Below are positions 1 to 6,749 of a DNA stretch of 18,292 bases, one piece after another. Under the pieces are notes generated by a model, which saw only the letters and a program-made list of their open reading frames with translations, made no database searches and was not told the origin of the DNA. The stretch is from positions 28,765 to 47,056 of the forward strand of contig DCGI01000100.1 of assembly GCA_002315475.1 (NCBI GenBank), given 5' to 3'. Every line of letters starts with the position of its first letter. Positions within the stretch are counted from its first letter, which is position 1. Origin of the DNA: Christensenella sp. UBA1782 (lineage in GTDB: Bacteria > Bacillota > Clostridia > Christensenellales > DTU072). The position numbers were made by a program, and so were the translations under genes.

Positions 1-155
1 GCTGCTCGGGGAAGGAACCCTTTTTAAGAAAAAGGTTATCCTTCCCCGAACCCCTTCTTTCCCAAAACTTTTACTTTTTTTTGAGTTTTGCGGAAAGGAA
101 CCCTTTTTGGGAAAAAGGTTTTCCTCTCCGCACCTCTCTTTCCAAAAACTTTTAA
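1..155. repeat. Two tandem hairpin-forming intergenic repeat copies
   Basis: Two related units lie head to tail. Copy 1 has arms at 6-25 and 29-49 around an AAG loop. Copy 2 has arms at 91-108 and 112-130 around a GGG loop. Both contain GGAACCCTTTTT followed by AAAAAGGTT, and both are followed by a trailer CTTTCC(C/A)AAAACTTTTA (about 57-73 and 139-155). A degenerate third trailer is visible near 180-202. The arms pair almost perfectly with one or two mismatches, so each copy would fold as RNA or as a cruciform. This resembles a dispersed REP/MITE-like intergenic element rather than a gene; the dispersed nature is inference, because only this locus is visible. Confidence 0.6.
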
Positions 156-310
156 GAGTCAAAAACCGTATTGCCTTACCCCCTTCGTCAAAAGACTTTT
201 CAAGGAAAATACACCTATCAAAGGTGAGAAAAGCTATTCTTGCACACCGGCTCAAGCGTCACGCTTGCTTTTTGAAAAAGGGTGTAAAAAGGAATCGGAT
301 TTTATAAAAG
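156..310. other. Gene-free stretch with small hairpins
   Basis: No convincing gene is seen here. Three small palindromes are present: CACCT/AGGTG at 212-226, CAAGCG/CGCTTG at 253-267 with a TCA loop, and CTTTTTGAAAAAG at 268-280. The two short open frames that cross this region from about 88 run through the repeats above and have no ribosome binding site or recognisable protein character. Confidence 0.4.
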
Positions 311-317
311 TTAGGGT

Positions 318-346
318 TTGACAATATAATGATTCTATTGTACAAT
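318..346 (+). promoter_or_regulatory. Promoter of the FtsX-type permease gene
   Basis: A -35 box TTGACA (318-323, perfect consensus) and a -10 box TACAAT (341-346) are separated by exactly 17 bases, 35 bases upstream of the start codon. This is a near-consensus sigma-A promoter. A ribosome binding site AAGGA follows at 369-373, seven bases before the ATG. Confidence 0.85.
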
Positions 347-347
347 A
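336..347. promoter_or_regulatory. Candidate operator palindrome over the -10 box
   Basis: TATTGTACAATA is a perfect 12-bp palindrome that includes the whole -10 element. A second ACAATA at 321-326 overlaps the end of the -35 box and pairs with the TATTGT at 336-341. Such placement fits a repressor that blocks RNA polymerase, as GntR-family repressors do for several Gram-positive ABC transporter operons. The regulator is not in the window. Confidence 0.45.
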
Positions 348-380
348 AAGGAAAGAATTTTTTCTTATAAGGAAAAACCG

Positions 381-2690
381 ATGAAAAAAGAATCTTTCCG
401 TATTCTATGGAAACATTTTGCAACAAGCGTTTTACGAAGACCTCTGCAACCTTTTCTGTTGGTCTTTACCATTCTTATTGCCGTTTCCGTATCCATTACC
501 GCCTTAAACACCAAAGATTTTTCCTATGCGGAAAAAAATGCGACCAAAAAAGCTTTATACGGAAAAGCCAACGTACAAGTCAACGTCAACGACGAAGAAT
601 CTTCCCGCTTTATTTTTACTTCCGAAGTAAGGAGACTTTTGACCGAAGGGGAAAAATCCTGCGGATTGATTTATATGCCGACCTATGTAAACGACGAGGC
701 TTTTTCTTTTTGCATCATCACCGATTTTTCCGATTTTTGTTCCGTTTACGACGTGAACTTTTATCAAATCCGAGAGCTCACCGAAGAAACCAAAGAGAAT
801 TCCGTTCTGCTTTCTTATGATTTTGCACAAGAAAACAATATCAAAGTTGGGGACACCGTAAAAATTAAACTGTACGATACGCTGCTTGACTATGTGGTGG
901 AAGGTCTTTCCGTTCAACCTTTTATGTATCAATACGACGTCATGGTCGATATTTCGGGGATAGAACGGCTTTTATCGTCGAACCTTTATCTCTTTTTGGA
1001 CGGAACGGATAATTACCCCTGCAGTGAGGTTTTGATTTATTCCGAAGTTCCTTATCAAACCAAAGAAAACCTGAAAAACGGTTTATTTGCTCATCAGGTA
1101 CAATCCGTGCGGGACAGAACCATCGTTGCCAGCTCGGTAGAAACCATTATGGTGATCGTCATCTTGCTCCTCGTCCTTTTCTCGGCGTTGACGATTTTCG
1201 TCGTCTTTTCCATTTTGAACGCCCAAAGGCAAGAGGAAAACGCCTTGTTGTTCGGCGTCGGAGCAAGACCGTACATGCTGACGCTCGGCAATATGACGGA
1301 AGCCTTCGTATACTGGGTTTTCGGCGGCATCTTAGGGGTTTTGTCGTCCGTCCCTCTGTCGGATTTGATGCTTCGATACGTCGGTTATGCCTTCGCCGAG
1401 AATAGCATGAATATTCAAAACGTCGGGTTGATACTCGCCGTCATGTTGGTTACCGTAGAATTCGATATTTGTTTACATTCCTTCGTTACCGCCCTGCAAA
1501 AACGGCTCGAACGAAAACATAAAAACAAAAACAAGCATAAAAACGACTTCAAAACCGTCATTTTTGCCGTTGCTATCGCCATTGTGTACATCATTTTGAT
1601 GTCGATATCGGCTTTCTCAAAATTATCCGAAAAAAAAGTAATCGGCTATATCACGCTCGTACTGAATATTCTGCTTTTGTTCTGCGTTTCCAAAGTGACT
1701 TTTCCCACAGCCTTTCAAAGAATCGCAAAAAAATGCCGAAAATCCGTCATTTTGCGATATGCGACGAAGAATATTTCGGTCGTCGAAAGTAACGCCAATA
1801 CGGCGGGCATCTTCGGACTGTTCGGTGTGCTCGCCACCGTTTTGATTCTTTTTATCGTATTGCTCAATACGATGACCTTGGATATGCGTCAAATGATACA
1901 GGGAGATTACCTCGTCAGCGGTGCCATGTCCAAAGGCATCGAAAACCTTGAAAACGACGAAAAAGTCCGGTTGCTCGGTTGGATTTATAACGGAAACGTT
2001 CGCCTCAACAATGAAAGAACAACGGACGGATTCGGCATCGATTCCGCCGAAGTCTTCGGCGGCGAAGCTATCGGAATCAAGCAAATTCCGCAAGAAGGCG
2101 AAGTCGCCATATCTTCTTCCGTTTTGAAAAAAATGGGATTTAAGGTGGGCGACGTTATTCCCGTAACGATAGAACAACATACGCTTTCCATGCGAATCTG
2201 TTGCGAAGTGCGTTGTAACTACAATATCGTCCTTTTCAATACGAACTATTTGGATTTTGTCGAACCGTCGTTTTTGGCTGTCGCACCGAAGGAAGGGGTT
2301 ACCGTACAAGAACTCTATCAAGCCGTTTCCGAGGACTTGGCTCTGCAAAACGCCACCGTTCTGCCCACCTCCTTCATGGTGGAAAATCGTGTCAAAAGCA
2401 ACGATATCTTCCAAAAAACCATTATATTCCACGCTGTCTTTTTAACCGTCTTTTCCTGCATCGGCTTGTTTAACAGTCTTCTTTCTTCTTATCGCTCGAG
2501 AAGGGAAGAGTTTGCCTGTTATCTTGCGGCAGGCATGACGCCGAAATCGGTCAGAAAGTTGATTGCGACGGAAATTCTATCGACCTTTGCGTTCGGCGTC
2601 CTCTTGTTTTTGGTATTTATCGGCATTACGTTTTGGACGGTTTATCGGCTCTGTATTTCCGTTTGGTTGGATTACAGTATCATTTTTTAA
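381..2690 (+). CDS. FtsX-type ABC transporter permease
   Basis: This 769-residue protein has the MacB/FtsX permease layout in duplicate. The first membrane segment (about 22-42) is followed by an extracellular domain (about 45-250), three segments (about 254-279, 308-330, 347-369) with an intervening cytoplasmic loop containing QRQEENALLFGVGARP, then segments at about 391-412, 419-440 and 476-498, a second extracellular domain (500-680), and segments at about 682-703 and 732-757. The second FtsX loop (YRSRREEFACYLAAGMTP, 704-721) has the usual R..E..ACYLAAG signature. Family members export peptides or lipoproteins, or transmit mechanical force from an ABC ATPase. No ATPase gene is adjacent. 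The protein ends at DYSIIF just after the penultimate helix, so the final helix expected in the second module is missing. No other frame supplies it, and the gene stops 55 bp before the convergent deacetylase gene. The start is supported by AAGGA seven bases upstream. Confidence 0.9.
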   Translation: MKKESFRILWKHFATSVLRRPLQPFLLVFTILIAVSVSITALNTKDFSYAEKNATKKALYGKANVQVNVNDEESSRFIFTSEVRRLLTEGEKSCGLIYMPTYVNDEAFSFCIITDFSDFCSVYDVNFYQIRELTEETKENSVLLSYDFAQENNIKVGDTVKIKLYDTLLDYVVEGLSVQPFMYQYDVMVDISGIERLLSSNLYLFLDGTDNYPCSEVLIYSEVPYQTKENLKNGLFAHQVQSVRDRTIVASSVETIMVIVILLLVLFSALTIFVVFSILNAQRQEENALLFGVGARPYMLTLGNMTEAFVYWVFGGILGVLSSVPLSDLMLRYVGYAFAENSMNIQNVGLILAVMLVTVEFDICLHSFVTALQKRLERKHKNKNKHKNDFKTVIFAVAIAIVYIILMSISAFSKLSEKKVIGYITLVLNILLLFCVSKVTFPTAFQRIAKKCRKSVILRYATKNISVVESNANTAGIFGLFGVLATVLILFIVLLNTMTLDMRQMIQGDYLVSGAMSKGIENLENDEKVRLLGWIYNGNVRLNNERTTDGFGIDSAEVFGGEAIGIKQIPQEGEVAISSSVLKKMGFKVGDVIPVTIEQHTLSMRICCEVRCNYNIVLFNTNYLDFVEPSFLAVAPKEGVTVQELYQAVSEDLALQNATVLPTSFMVENRVKSNDIFQKTIIFHAVFLTVFSCIGLFNSLLSSYRSRREEFACYLAAGMTPKSVRKLIATEILSTFAFGVLLFLVFIGITFWTVYRLCISVWLDYSIIF

Positions 2691-2745
2691 CGGAACTTCC
2701 GCCTTATCCGCAGAGGAATATTGCCGCTTGGCTTCGGGAAAAGAA

Positions 2746-3576
2746 TCAAGAAGGTATTTCCGACGAAAACAGACGATAAAATTCGGAATTGGTTACGACG
2801 ATCACGTTTTCATCGCTCGCTATTTTTTCAATCAACGTTTCAAACGTGTCCCACGCGTCAAAAGCATCCAATTCGTAGCCGTGCAACCAAACATAAAAAA
2901 GCATATTTTTCGTACAATCCGCTTGTAAAAAGGTATCGGCGAGTTGTAAAACGTTTCCGTCGAGAGCGGAAGCGGTAGGATACCACCGCAAAAAACGTTT
3001 CGGCAATTCGAACGTTCCCGTAGCGGTCGTACAACGGGCAAACCGAATCGAAGTCTTTTCCGCCACCGTCCGTACACTCTCGTCGTCAACGGCACTGTCT
3101 CCGCCCGGCCATGCCATACCGACGGGGATAATTCCCGTCATTTTCGCAATATGTCTTACGTCTTTCTTGATTTCCGAAATCCGTTCCCGTTCCCGAAGGT
3201 CTTTCATGGAAGGGTGCGTATAGGTATGGCAAGCGACGTCCATACCTTCGTAAACGCCGTTTTGGATTTCTTCTTTCGTCCAGCGTTTATGCGTGACTTC
3301 CACCCCTATCGTCTTGCTCAGCATATCCGAAATATCCTCTCCGAGCAATCCGGAATTGATAAAAAACGTTCCTTTGACGTGATACTTTTTCAGTATTTCG
3401 ATAATGCGGGCGTCCTGCGTAATGCCGTCGTCGCAGGATATGGTAAAGTACTTTCGGGGCGTTCCGTCCCGTACGATACCGGAATCCGTCCCCGCCTCCG
3501 TCTTCGGCATACACCCGAAAAGGTTAAAACCCATCAGCATGCACAAACCCACCGCAACAAAAACCTTCTTTTTCAC
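2746..3576 (-). CDS. Polysaccharide deacetylase family lipoprotein
   Basis: The protein has 276 residues and begins with a lipoprotein signal peptide: basic MKKK, a hydrophobic core, and a lipobox LFGC with Cys22 as the predicted lipidation site. It is therefore expected on the outer face of the membrane. The NodB-type deacetylase fold (carbohydrate esterase 4) is visible in order: SCDDG (Asp49, Asp50; the usual T/SFDDG motif), KGTFFI (68-73), HTYTH (117-121; the two metal-binding histidines), AWPGG (155-159) and LHGYE (231-235, motif 5 histidine). These are the metal ligands and catalytic residues needed for metal-dependent N- or O-deacetylation of a sugar polymer. The start is GTG at 3574-3576 with AGGAG (3583-3587 on the plus strand) six bases upstream. 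It is transcribed divergently from the glycosidase-like lipoprotein. The substrate is unknown; peptidoglycan, a surface polysaccharide or a dietary glycan are all possible. Confidence 0.88.
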   Translation of the reverse strand: MKKKVFVAVGLCMLMGFNLFGCMPKTEAGTDSGIVRDGTPRKYFTISCDDGITQDARIIEILKKYHVKGTFFINSGLLGEDISDMLSKTIGVEVTHKRWTKEEIQNGVYEGMDVACHTYTHPSMKDLRERERISEIKKDVRHIAKMTGIIPVGMAWPGGDSAVDDESVRTVAEKTSIRFARCTTATGTFELPKRFLRWYPTASALDGNVLQLADTFLQADCTKNMLFYVWLHGYELDAFDAWDTFETLIEKIASDENVIVVTNSEFYRLFSSEIPS

Positions 3577-3596
3577 AGACCTCTCCTTTTTGGCAA

Positions 3597-3632
3597 CGGC
3601 GTCAACGGCTCTTTTTTAGGATGTTGACGCCG
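3597..3632. repeat. 10-bp inverted repeat in the deacetylase leader
   Basis: CGGCGTCAAC (3597-3606) and GTTGACGCCG (3623-3632) are perfect 10-bp arms separated by 16 bases. They lie between the deacetylase promoter and its ribosome binding site, so the leader RNA would carry this stem-loop. There is no run of T on the minus strand that would make it an obvious terminator. A regulatory role (RNA fold or protein site) is inference. Confidence 0.5.
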
Positions 3633-3657
3633 AAAACCGTTCCAGTAAATTATATAT

Positions 3658-3686
3658 AGTATAGCATATCCCCGTTTTCCATGCAA
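3658..3686 (-). promoter_or_regulatory. Promoter of the deacetylase gene
   Basis: Read on the minus strand, a -35 box TTGCAT (3681-3686) and a -10 box TATACT (3658-3663) are 17 bases apart, about 80 bases before the GTG start. The leader of about 75 bases includes the inverted repeat at 3597-3632. Confidence 0.75.
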
Positions 3687-3701
3687 ATCTTTATTTTTCT
3701 A

Positions 3702-3730
3702 TTCTTTTTTCAGCAATTCTATGGTATACT
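3702..3730 (+). promoter_or_regulatory. Extended -10 promoter of the glycosidase-like gene
   Basis: TGG followed by TATACT (3722-3730) is an extended -10 element; the -35 region TTCTTT (3702-3707) is weak at 17-base spacing, as is usual for extended -10 promoters. It lies 27 bases upstream of the ATG. The same TGGTATACT string occurs in front of the phosphatase gene at 8619-8627. Confidence 0.65.
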
Positions 3731-3757
3731 GTTCTTACATATCTGTAGGGACGGTCT

Positions 3758-5566
3758 ATGAAATACATTCGAAAAAGCGTTATTCTGATTCTTCTTGCGT
3801 CGATTCTGTTCTGGTTCGGTTGCACACCGAAAAAAACCGGCAGAACCGTTTTATCGCTCGATGAGATTTTCGGCGAAATCGACGACGTCGACTTGTTTTT
3901 CGGAAACGACGCATCCATCGTTTCCCTCCAAAACAGGCTTTTTGAATCTTTCAGCCACATCGAAGGGAGCACTCCGCTCGTTTACAAATTCGGAAATGAA
4001 GCGACCTATTTCGAATGGGTTGCCGAAAAAATACTCTTTACTTCGGATACCGTCTACAAAGAGGAATTAAAGCAAAAAATACGGGAATACCCCCAAACGG
4101 AAACGGGCTATCTTTGGTCGTGGACGACCTCGACTTGGTGGCCGACGGGAGAAGGCGATATGCACTACGACGGTATTTTCCGATACGTTTCTGCCGTCGC
4201 CGACATCGTTCGCTATGAAAACTCTTCTTCCTTTTTAGAAGCTTCTTGCACGAGCGGTTCGACCGGCGGTCTGAACGCCGCCTACGGAAAAACGGTCTAC
4301 CAAAAATGCGACCTTGCCATAAACTACGCCATTCGGTATCTTCATGGCGAGGACGGCGTCATTCATCTGACGGAAGACTCCATGTATCTTTTGGACGGTA
4401 TCACCCGTATCGACGAAAAGAACGGTCGCTTTTTGTGGAACAACACCGGAAAAGCAAACAGTTCTTCTTCGAATTATTGGGATAACCATTGTTTCGGGGG
4501 TTACGATGCCTACGAAACCATGCTCTTTTATCACGCTCTGCAAGATATGGCGGATATAGAAACACTGTACGGGTATCCCCAAAAAGCACGGGAATACAAA
4601 CGGCTCGGTGACCTTGTTCATCAAAAATTCGACGAATACTTTTGGAACGAAGAATCGGGCAGATATATCGACTGTATCGACGAAGACGGAAACGAAATCG
4701 ATTTCGGCTTCACCTTTCTCAACACCGAAGCTCTCAGCTACGGCTTGGGCAACGCCGAAAAAGCCGATTGTATTTTTTCTTGGTTGGACGGCACGCGTAT
4801 CGTTTCGGGCGATACCGTTACGGGAAAAGAAATTTTTGACTATACGAGAATCCTGAACTCCGATAAAAAATGGTACAATATCGTTAAAAAAGAGTTCTAT
4901 CTTGCACCCGTTTCCAACACGAAAGCCATCGAAAGCCGTCAAACCGACGAGGGATATTGGTGGAACGATTTGGAAGGCAATATCACCGTCGACGCCCAAA
5001 GCGGAAACGCCTCCTACGGGCATCACTTGGAGAACGGCGGGTATATTTTTTATACCGTTTATTATGAGTTTCTCGCAAGAGCAAAATACCAAACCGCCGA
5101 CAAAATTGCCGAGCGTTATGCACAAATCGCCGAAGTCTACGACTACAACCGTCTAAACTCCGACGTAGGCGGTTGGATAGAGGGACTTTGCGGAGAGTTT
5201 CCCGAAAGCGGACTGAATTATATGTCGTTTCTGTACGCTTTGATGGGCGTGGACGTCCGATTGGGCACCCTCTGCATTACGCCGAATCTACCCGAAACCT
5301 GTTCTTTGCTCGGCGTTCGGGAGTTTTGCTACGCATCACAAACCTTGACGGTCATGACTGCGAAAAACGGCTTCGCCGTACAAGCGCGAGAAGGTACCCT
5401 TTCCGTTCCTCTTTCCTTCCGTTCCGCACCCGAAAAAACGTATACCGTCCGAACCTATATCGCCGAAGGCGTCCTTCTAAACGAAACCGAACAATCTTTC
5501 AGGGAAGAATCCGTTGTTTCTCTTTCCTATGAAAATGATGCCAAAACGGTAGTGGTATCTTGGTAA
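3758..5566 (+). CDS. Lipoprotein with six-hairpin glycosidase-like fold
   Basis: The 602-residue protein starts with a lipoprotein signal peptide; the lipobox WFGC places the lipidated Cys at 22. Residues about 80-500 are rich in aromatic residues and helical pairs typical of the (alpha/alpha)6 barrel of six-hairpin glycosidases: SWTTSTWWPTGEGDMHYDGI (121-140), NYWDNHCFGGYDAYE (239-253), LGDLVHQKFDEYFWNEESG (283-301), DEGYWWND (397-404) and GHHLENGGYI (421-430). About 100 residues of beta-rich sequence follow (500-602), as in families with a C-terminal beta-sandwich. The acidic residues in the conserved-looking aromatic segments are candidates for catalysis, but I cannot assign a numbered glycoside hydrolase family or a substrate. 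It is divergent from the deacetylase lipoprotein, which suggests work on related glycans at the cell surface. Start choice: ATG after TAGGGA, directly preceding a classic signal peptide. Confidence 0.75.
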   Translation: MKYIRKSVILILLASILFWFGCTPKKTGRTVLSLDEIFGEIDDVDLFFGNDASIVSLQNRLFESFSHIEGSTPLVYKFGNEATYFEWVAEKILFTSDTVYKEELKQKIREYPQTETGYLWSWTTSTWWPTGEGDMHYDGIFRYVSAVADIVRYENSSSFLEASCTSGSTGGLNAAYGKTVYQKCDLAINYAIRYLHGEDGVIHLTEDSMYLLDGITRIDEKNGRFLWNNTGKANSSSSNYWDNHCFGGYDAYETMLFYHALQDMADIETLYGYPQKAREYKRLGDLVHQKFDEYFWNEESGRYIDCIDEDGNEIDFGFTFLNTEALSYGLGNAEKADCIFSWLDGTRIVSGDTVTGKEIFDYTRILNSDKKWYNIVKKEFYLAPVSNTKAIESRQTDEGYWWNDLEGNITVDAQSGNASYGHHLENGGYIFYTVYYEFLARAKYQTADKIAERYAQIAEVYDYNRLNSDVGGWIEGLCGEFPESGLNYMSFLYALMGVDVRLGTLCITPNLPETCSLLGVREFCYASQTLTVMTAKNGFAVQAREGTLSVPLSFRSAPEKTYTVRTYIAEGVLLNETEQSFREESVVSLSYENDAKTVVVSW

Positions 5567-5584
5567 AAACTAAAAAATACAACC

Positions 5585-5592
5585 AAAAGGAG
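5585..5592 (+). promoter_or_regulatory. Ribosome binding site that decides the start at 5602
   Basis: AAAAGGAG lies nine bases before ATG 5602. An in-frame upstream ATG exists at 5560, overlapping the end of the previous gene, but it has no ribosome binding site and would add a 14-residue Lys-rich extension encoded by this very element. The downstream start is therefore preferred. Confidence 0.8.
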
Positions 5593-5601
5593 AAAAATAC
5601 T

Positions 5602-6609
5602 ATGGTCAGTTTATCGCTTATCGAATTACAAACATTACCCACACCGGAAGAAACGAATCCTTCCTATGCCGCAGATTATCGTTCCTTTACCGACCAACGG
5701 CATATTCATTCGTTCGTGCGTGCCGTTGGGAGTTCCGCACATATCAACGACGTCACCACCGAACTGAACAAAGGACTGTACAACTTCAAAACGAAGTATA
5801 CCATCCTTTTTTTGTATGATTTTCTCAACGATGACGATAGTTTTTCTTTTATCAAAACCTACGGCGGAAACCTACATACCCGTTCTTCTGCCGGTATTAC
5901 CGTTTTGACGTACTTTACACCCGATATGGCGGACTCTTGGCCAAACGTCCTTTATCGGGAAGGTATAGGCAAGGCACCCGTCGACACCGATAAGACGCTG
6001 CGTATTATTCGGGATTTACAAAAAGCATACGGGGTAAAAACCATGCCGACGATGGTGGTCATCCACACCGACGAAGAAGGCAACGAAGAATCCTTCAACC
6101 TCGACTTGTCCTCCTGCCCGAAAGACGGTACCATAACGATTTTCAGAAACGTCATAGACATCCTTACCGATTATTGCGACGAAGATTTTTCCGTCCTTGC
6201 CCAAAAAATATGCGGTAGCGATTCTTTGTCCAAAAAAAATACGATGGATTCCATTAACACGTTTAACTACGTACACGACCTTATTAAAAAGAAAGCCAAA
6301 GCTACGGGCGTCCAGTACACGCAATTCGACTTGGCAGCCGAAATGCGGATTTCCGTCCGCAACTTGCGAAACAAACGCAACAATAATACTTTTGAGCGGG
6401 ACGAGTGTTTTTATTTGGCTCTCCGTTTTGAAATCTCCGTACAAGACTTGAACGAATTGTTGCGACTCAACAACCAAAACGAACTCGGTATGAGCGGACG
6501 AGACGGTATCATCATGCGCTGCCTATTCAACCGAACCGACGTATACGAAACGAACAATCAACTGGTATCGCTCGGCTACAAGGGTATTCTTCGACAGGAC
6601 AGAGAATAA
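5602..6609 (+). CDS. Thioredoxin-like domain protein with C-terminal helix-turn-helix
   Basis: The 335-residue protein has no signal peptide or membrane segment and should be cytoplasmic. Residues about 60-160 resemble a thioredoxin fold: a hydrophobic strand (KYTILFLYDF, 65-74) and, after a helix, VKTMPTMVVI (145-154), which looks like the cis-proline strand. No CxxC redox pair is present, so disulfide chemistry is unlikely. Residues about 236-290 look like a divergent helix-turn-helix (FDLAAEMRISVRNLRNKR then YLALRFEISVQDLNELLRL). The tail SGRDGIIMRCLF....VYETNNQLVSLGY (298-325) resembles a C-terminal module I recall following such helix-turn-helix segments in several Firmicutes proteins with unrelated N-terminal domains; this is memory, not a search. 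It lies 35 bp after the glycosidase-like gene, with no clear promoter of its own, and ends at a terminator. It may regulate or adapt the FtsH-like protease next to it. Function is not known. Confidence 0.8.
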   Translation: MVSLSLIELQTLPTPEETNPSYAADYRSFTDQRHIHSFVRAVGSSAHINDVTTELNKGLYNFKTKYTILFLYDFLNDDDSFSFIKTYGGNLHTRSSAGITVLTYFTPDMADSWPNVLYREGIGKAPVDTDKTLRIIRDLQKAYGVKTMPTMVVIHTDEEGNEESFNLDLSSCPKDGTITIFRNVIDILTDYCDEDFSVLAQKICGSDSLSKKNTMDSINTFNYVHDLIKKKAKATGVQYTQFDLAAEMRISVRNLRNKRNNNTFERDECFYLALRFEISVQDLNELLRLNNQNELGMSGRDGIIMRCLFNRTDVYETNNQLVSLGYKGILRQDRE

Positions 6610-6633
6610 CCCCCCACCCTCACCACAAAAAAC

Positions 6634-6665
6634 AAAAGGATTGCGAAAAACAATCCTTTTTTTTT
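6634..6665 (+). terminator. Rho-independent terminator
   Basis: AAAAGGATTG (6634-6643) and CAATCCTTTT (6651-6660) form a perfect 10-bp stem with a 7-base loop, followed by more T to 6665. It lies 25 bases after the stop of the helix-turn-helix gene and separates its transcript from the protease gene. Its A-rich 5' side also makes it partly functional in the other direction. Confidence 0.88.
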
Positions 6666-6668
6666 GGA

Positions 6669-6689
6669 ATCGGCAACGTTTTTGCCGAT
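6669..6689. promoter_or_regulatory. Candidate operator inverted repeat before the protease gene
   Basis: ATCGGCAA (6669-6676) and TTGCCGAT (6682-6689) are perfect 8-bp arms around a 5-base spacer. The repeat covers the position where the -35 box of the protease promoter should be. No T-run follows, so a terminator is unlikely. A DNA-binding protein, perhaps the neighbouring helix-turn-helix protein, could bind here; that partner is inference. Confidence 0.45.
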
Positions 6690-6714
6690 ACAGACCGAAA
6701 AAAAACGTTATACT
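6687..6714 (+). promoter_or_regulatory. Probable promoter of the FtsH-like protease gene
   Basis: A good -10 box TATACT lies at 6709-6714. The best -35 candidate at 16-base spacing is GATACA (6687-6692), a weak match; TTGCCG at 6682-6687 matches better but would need a 21-base spacer. The weak -35 fits a regulated promoter. The ribosome binding site AAGGAG is at 6734-6739, ten bases before the ATG. Confidence 0.55.
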
Positions 6715-6749
6715 AACCTTGCAAATAACGAACAAGGAGAAATTTCAAC

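Noticed and set aside
88..321. Plus-strand frames of 77 and 66 codons
   Set aside because: They run through the hairpin repeats, lack a ribosome binding site, and their products look like translated repeat DNA.
1623..2432. Minus-strand open frame of 269 codons
   Set aside because: It lies entirely inside the permease gene, has no ribosome binding site, and its product has no recognisable domain; it is a shadow of the plus-strand codon bias.
2691..2745. Terminator between the convergent permease and deacetylase genes
   Set aside because: Only a 5-bp palindrome CGGAA/TTCCG is present and no T-run follows it on either strand.
4235..5125. Minus-strand open frame of 296 codons
   Set aside because: It is antisense to the glycosidase-like gene, which has a clear signal peptide, promoter and fold features; the antisense product is unstructured in character.
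5560..5601. Upstream ATG for the thioredoxin-like/HTH protein
   Set aside because: It overlaps the previous stop codon, lacks a ribosome binding site, and the extension is encoded by the ribosome binding site of the preferred start.
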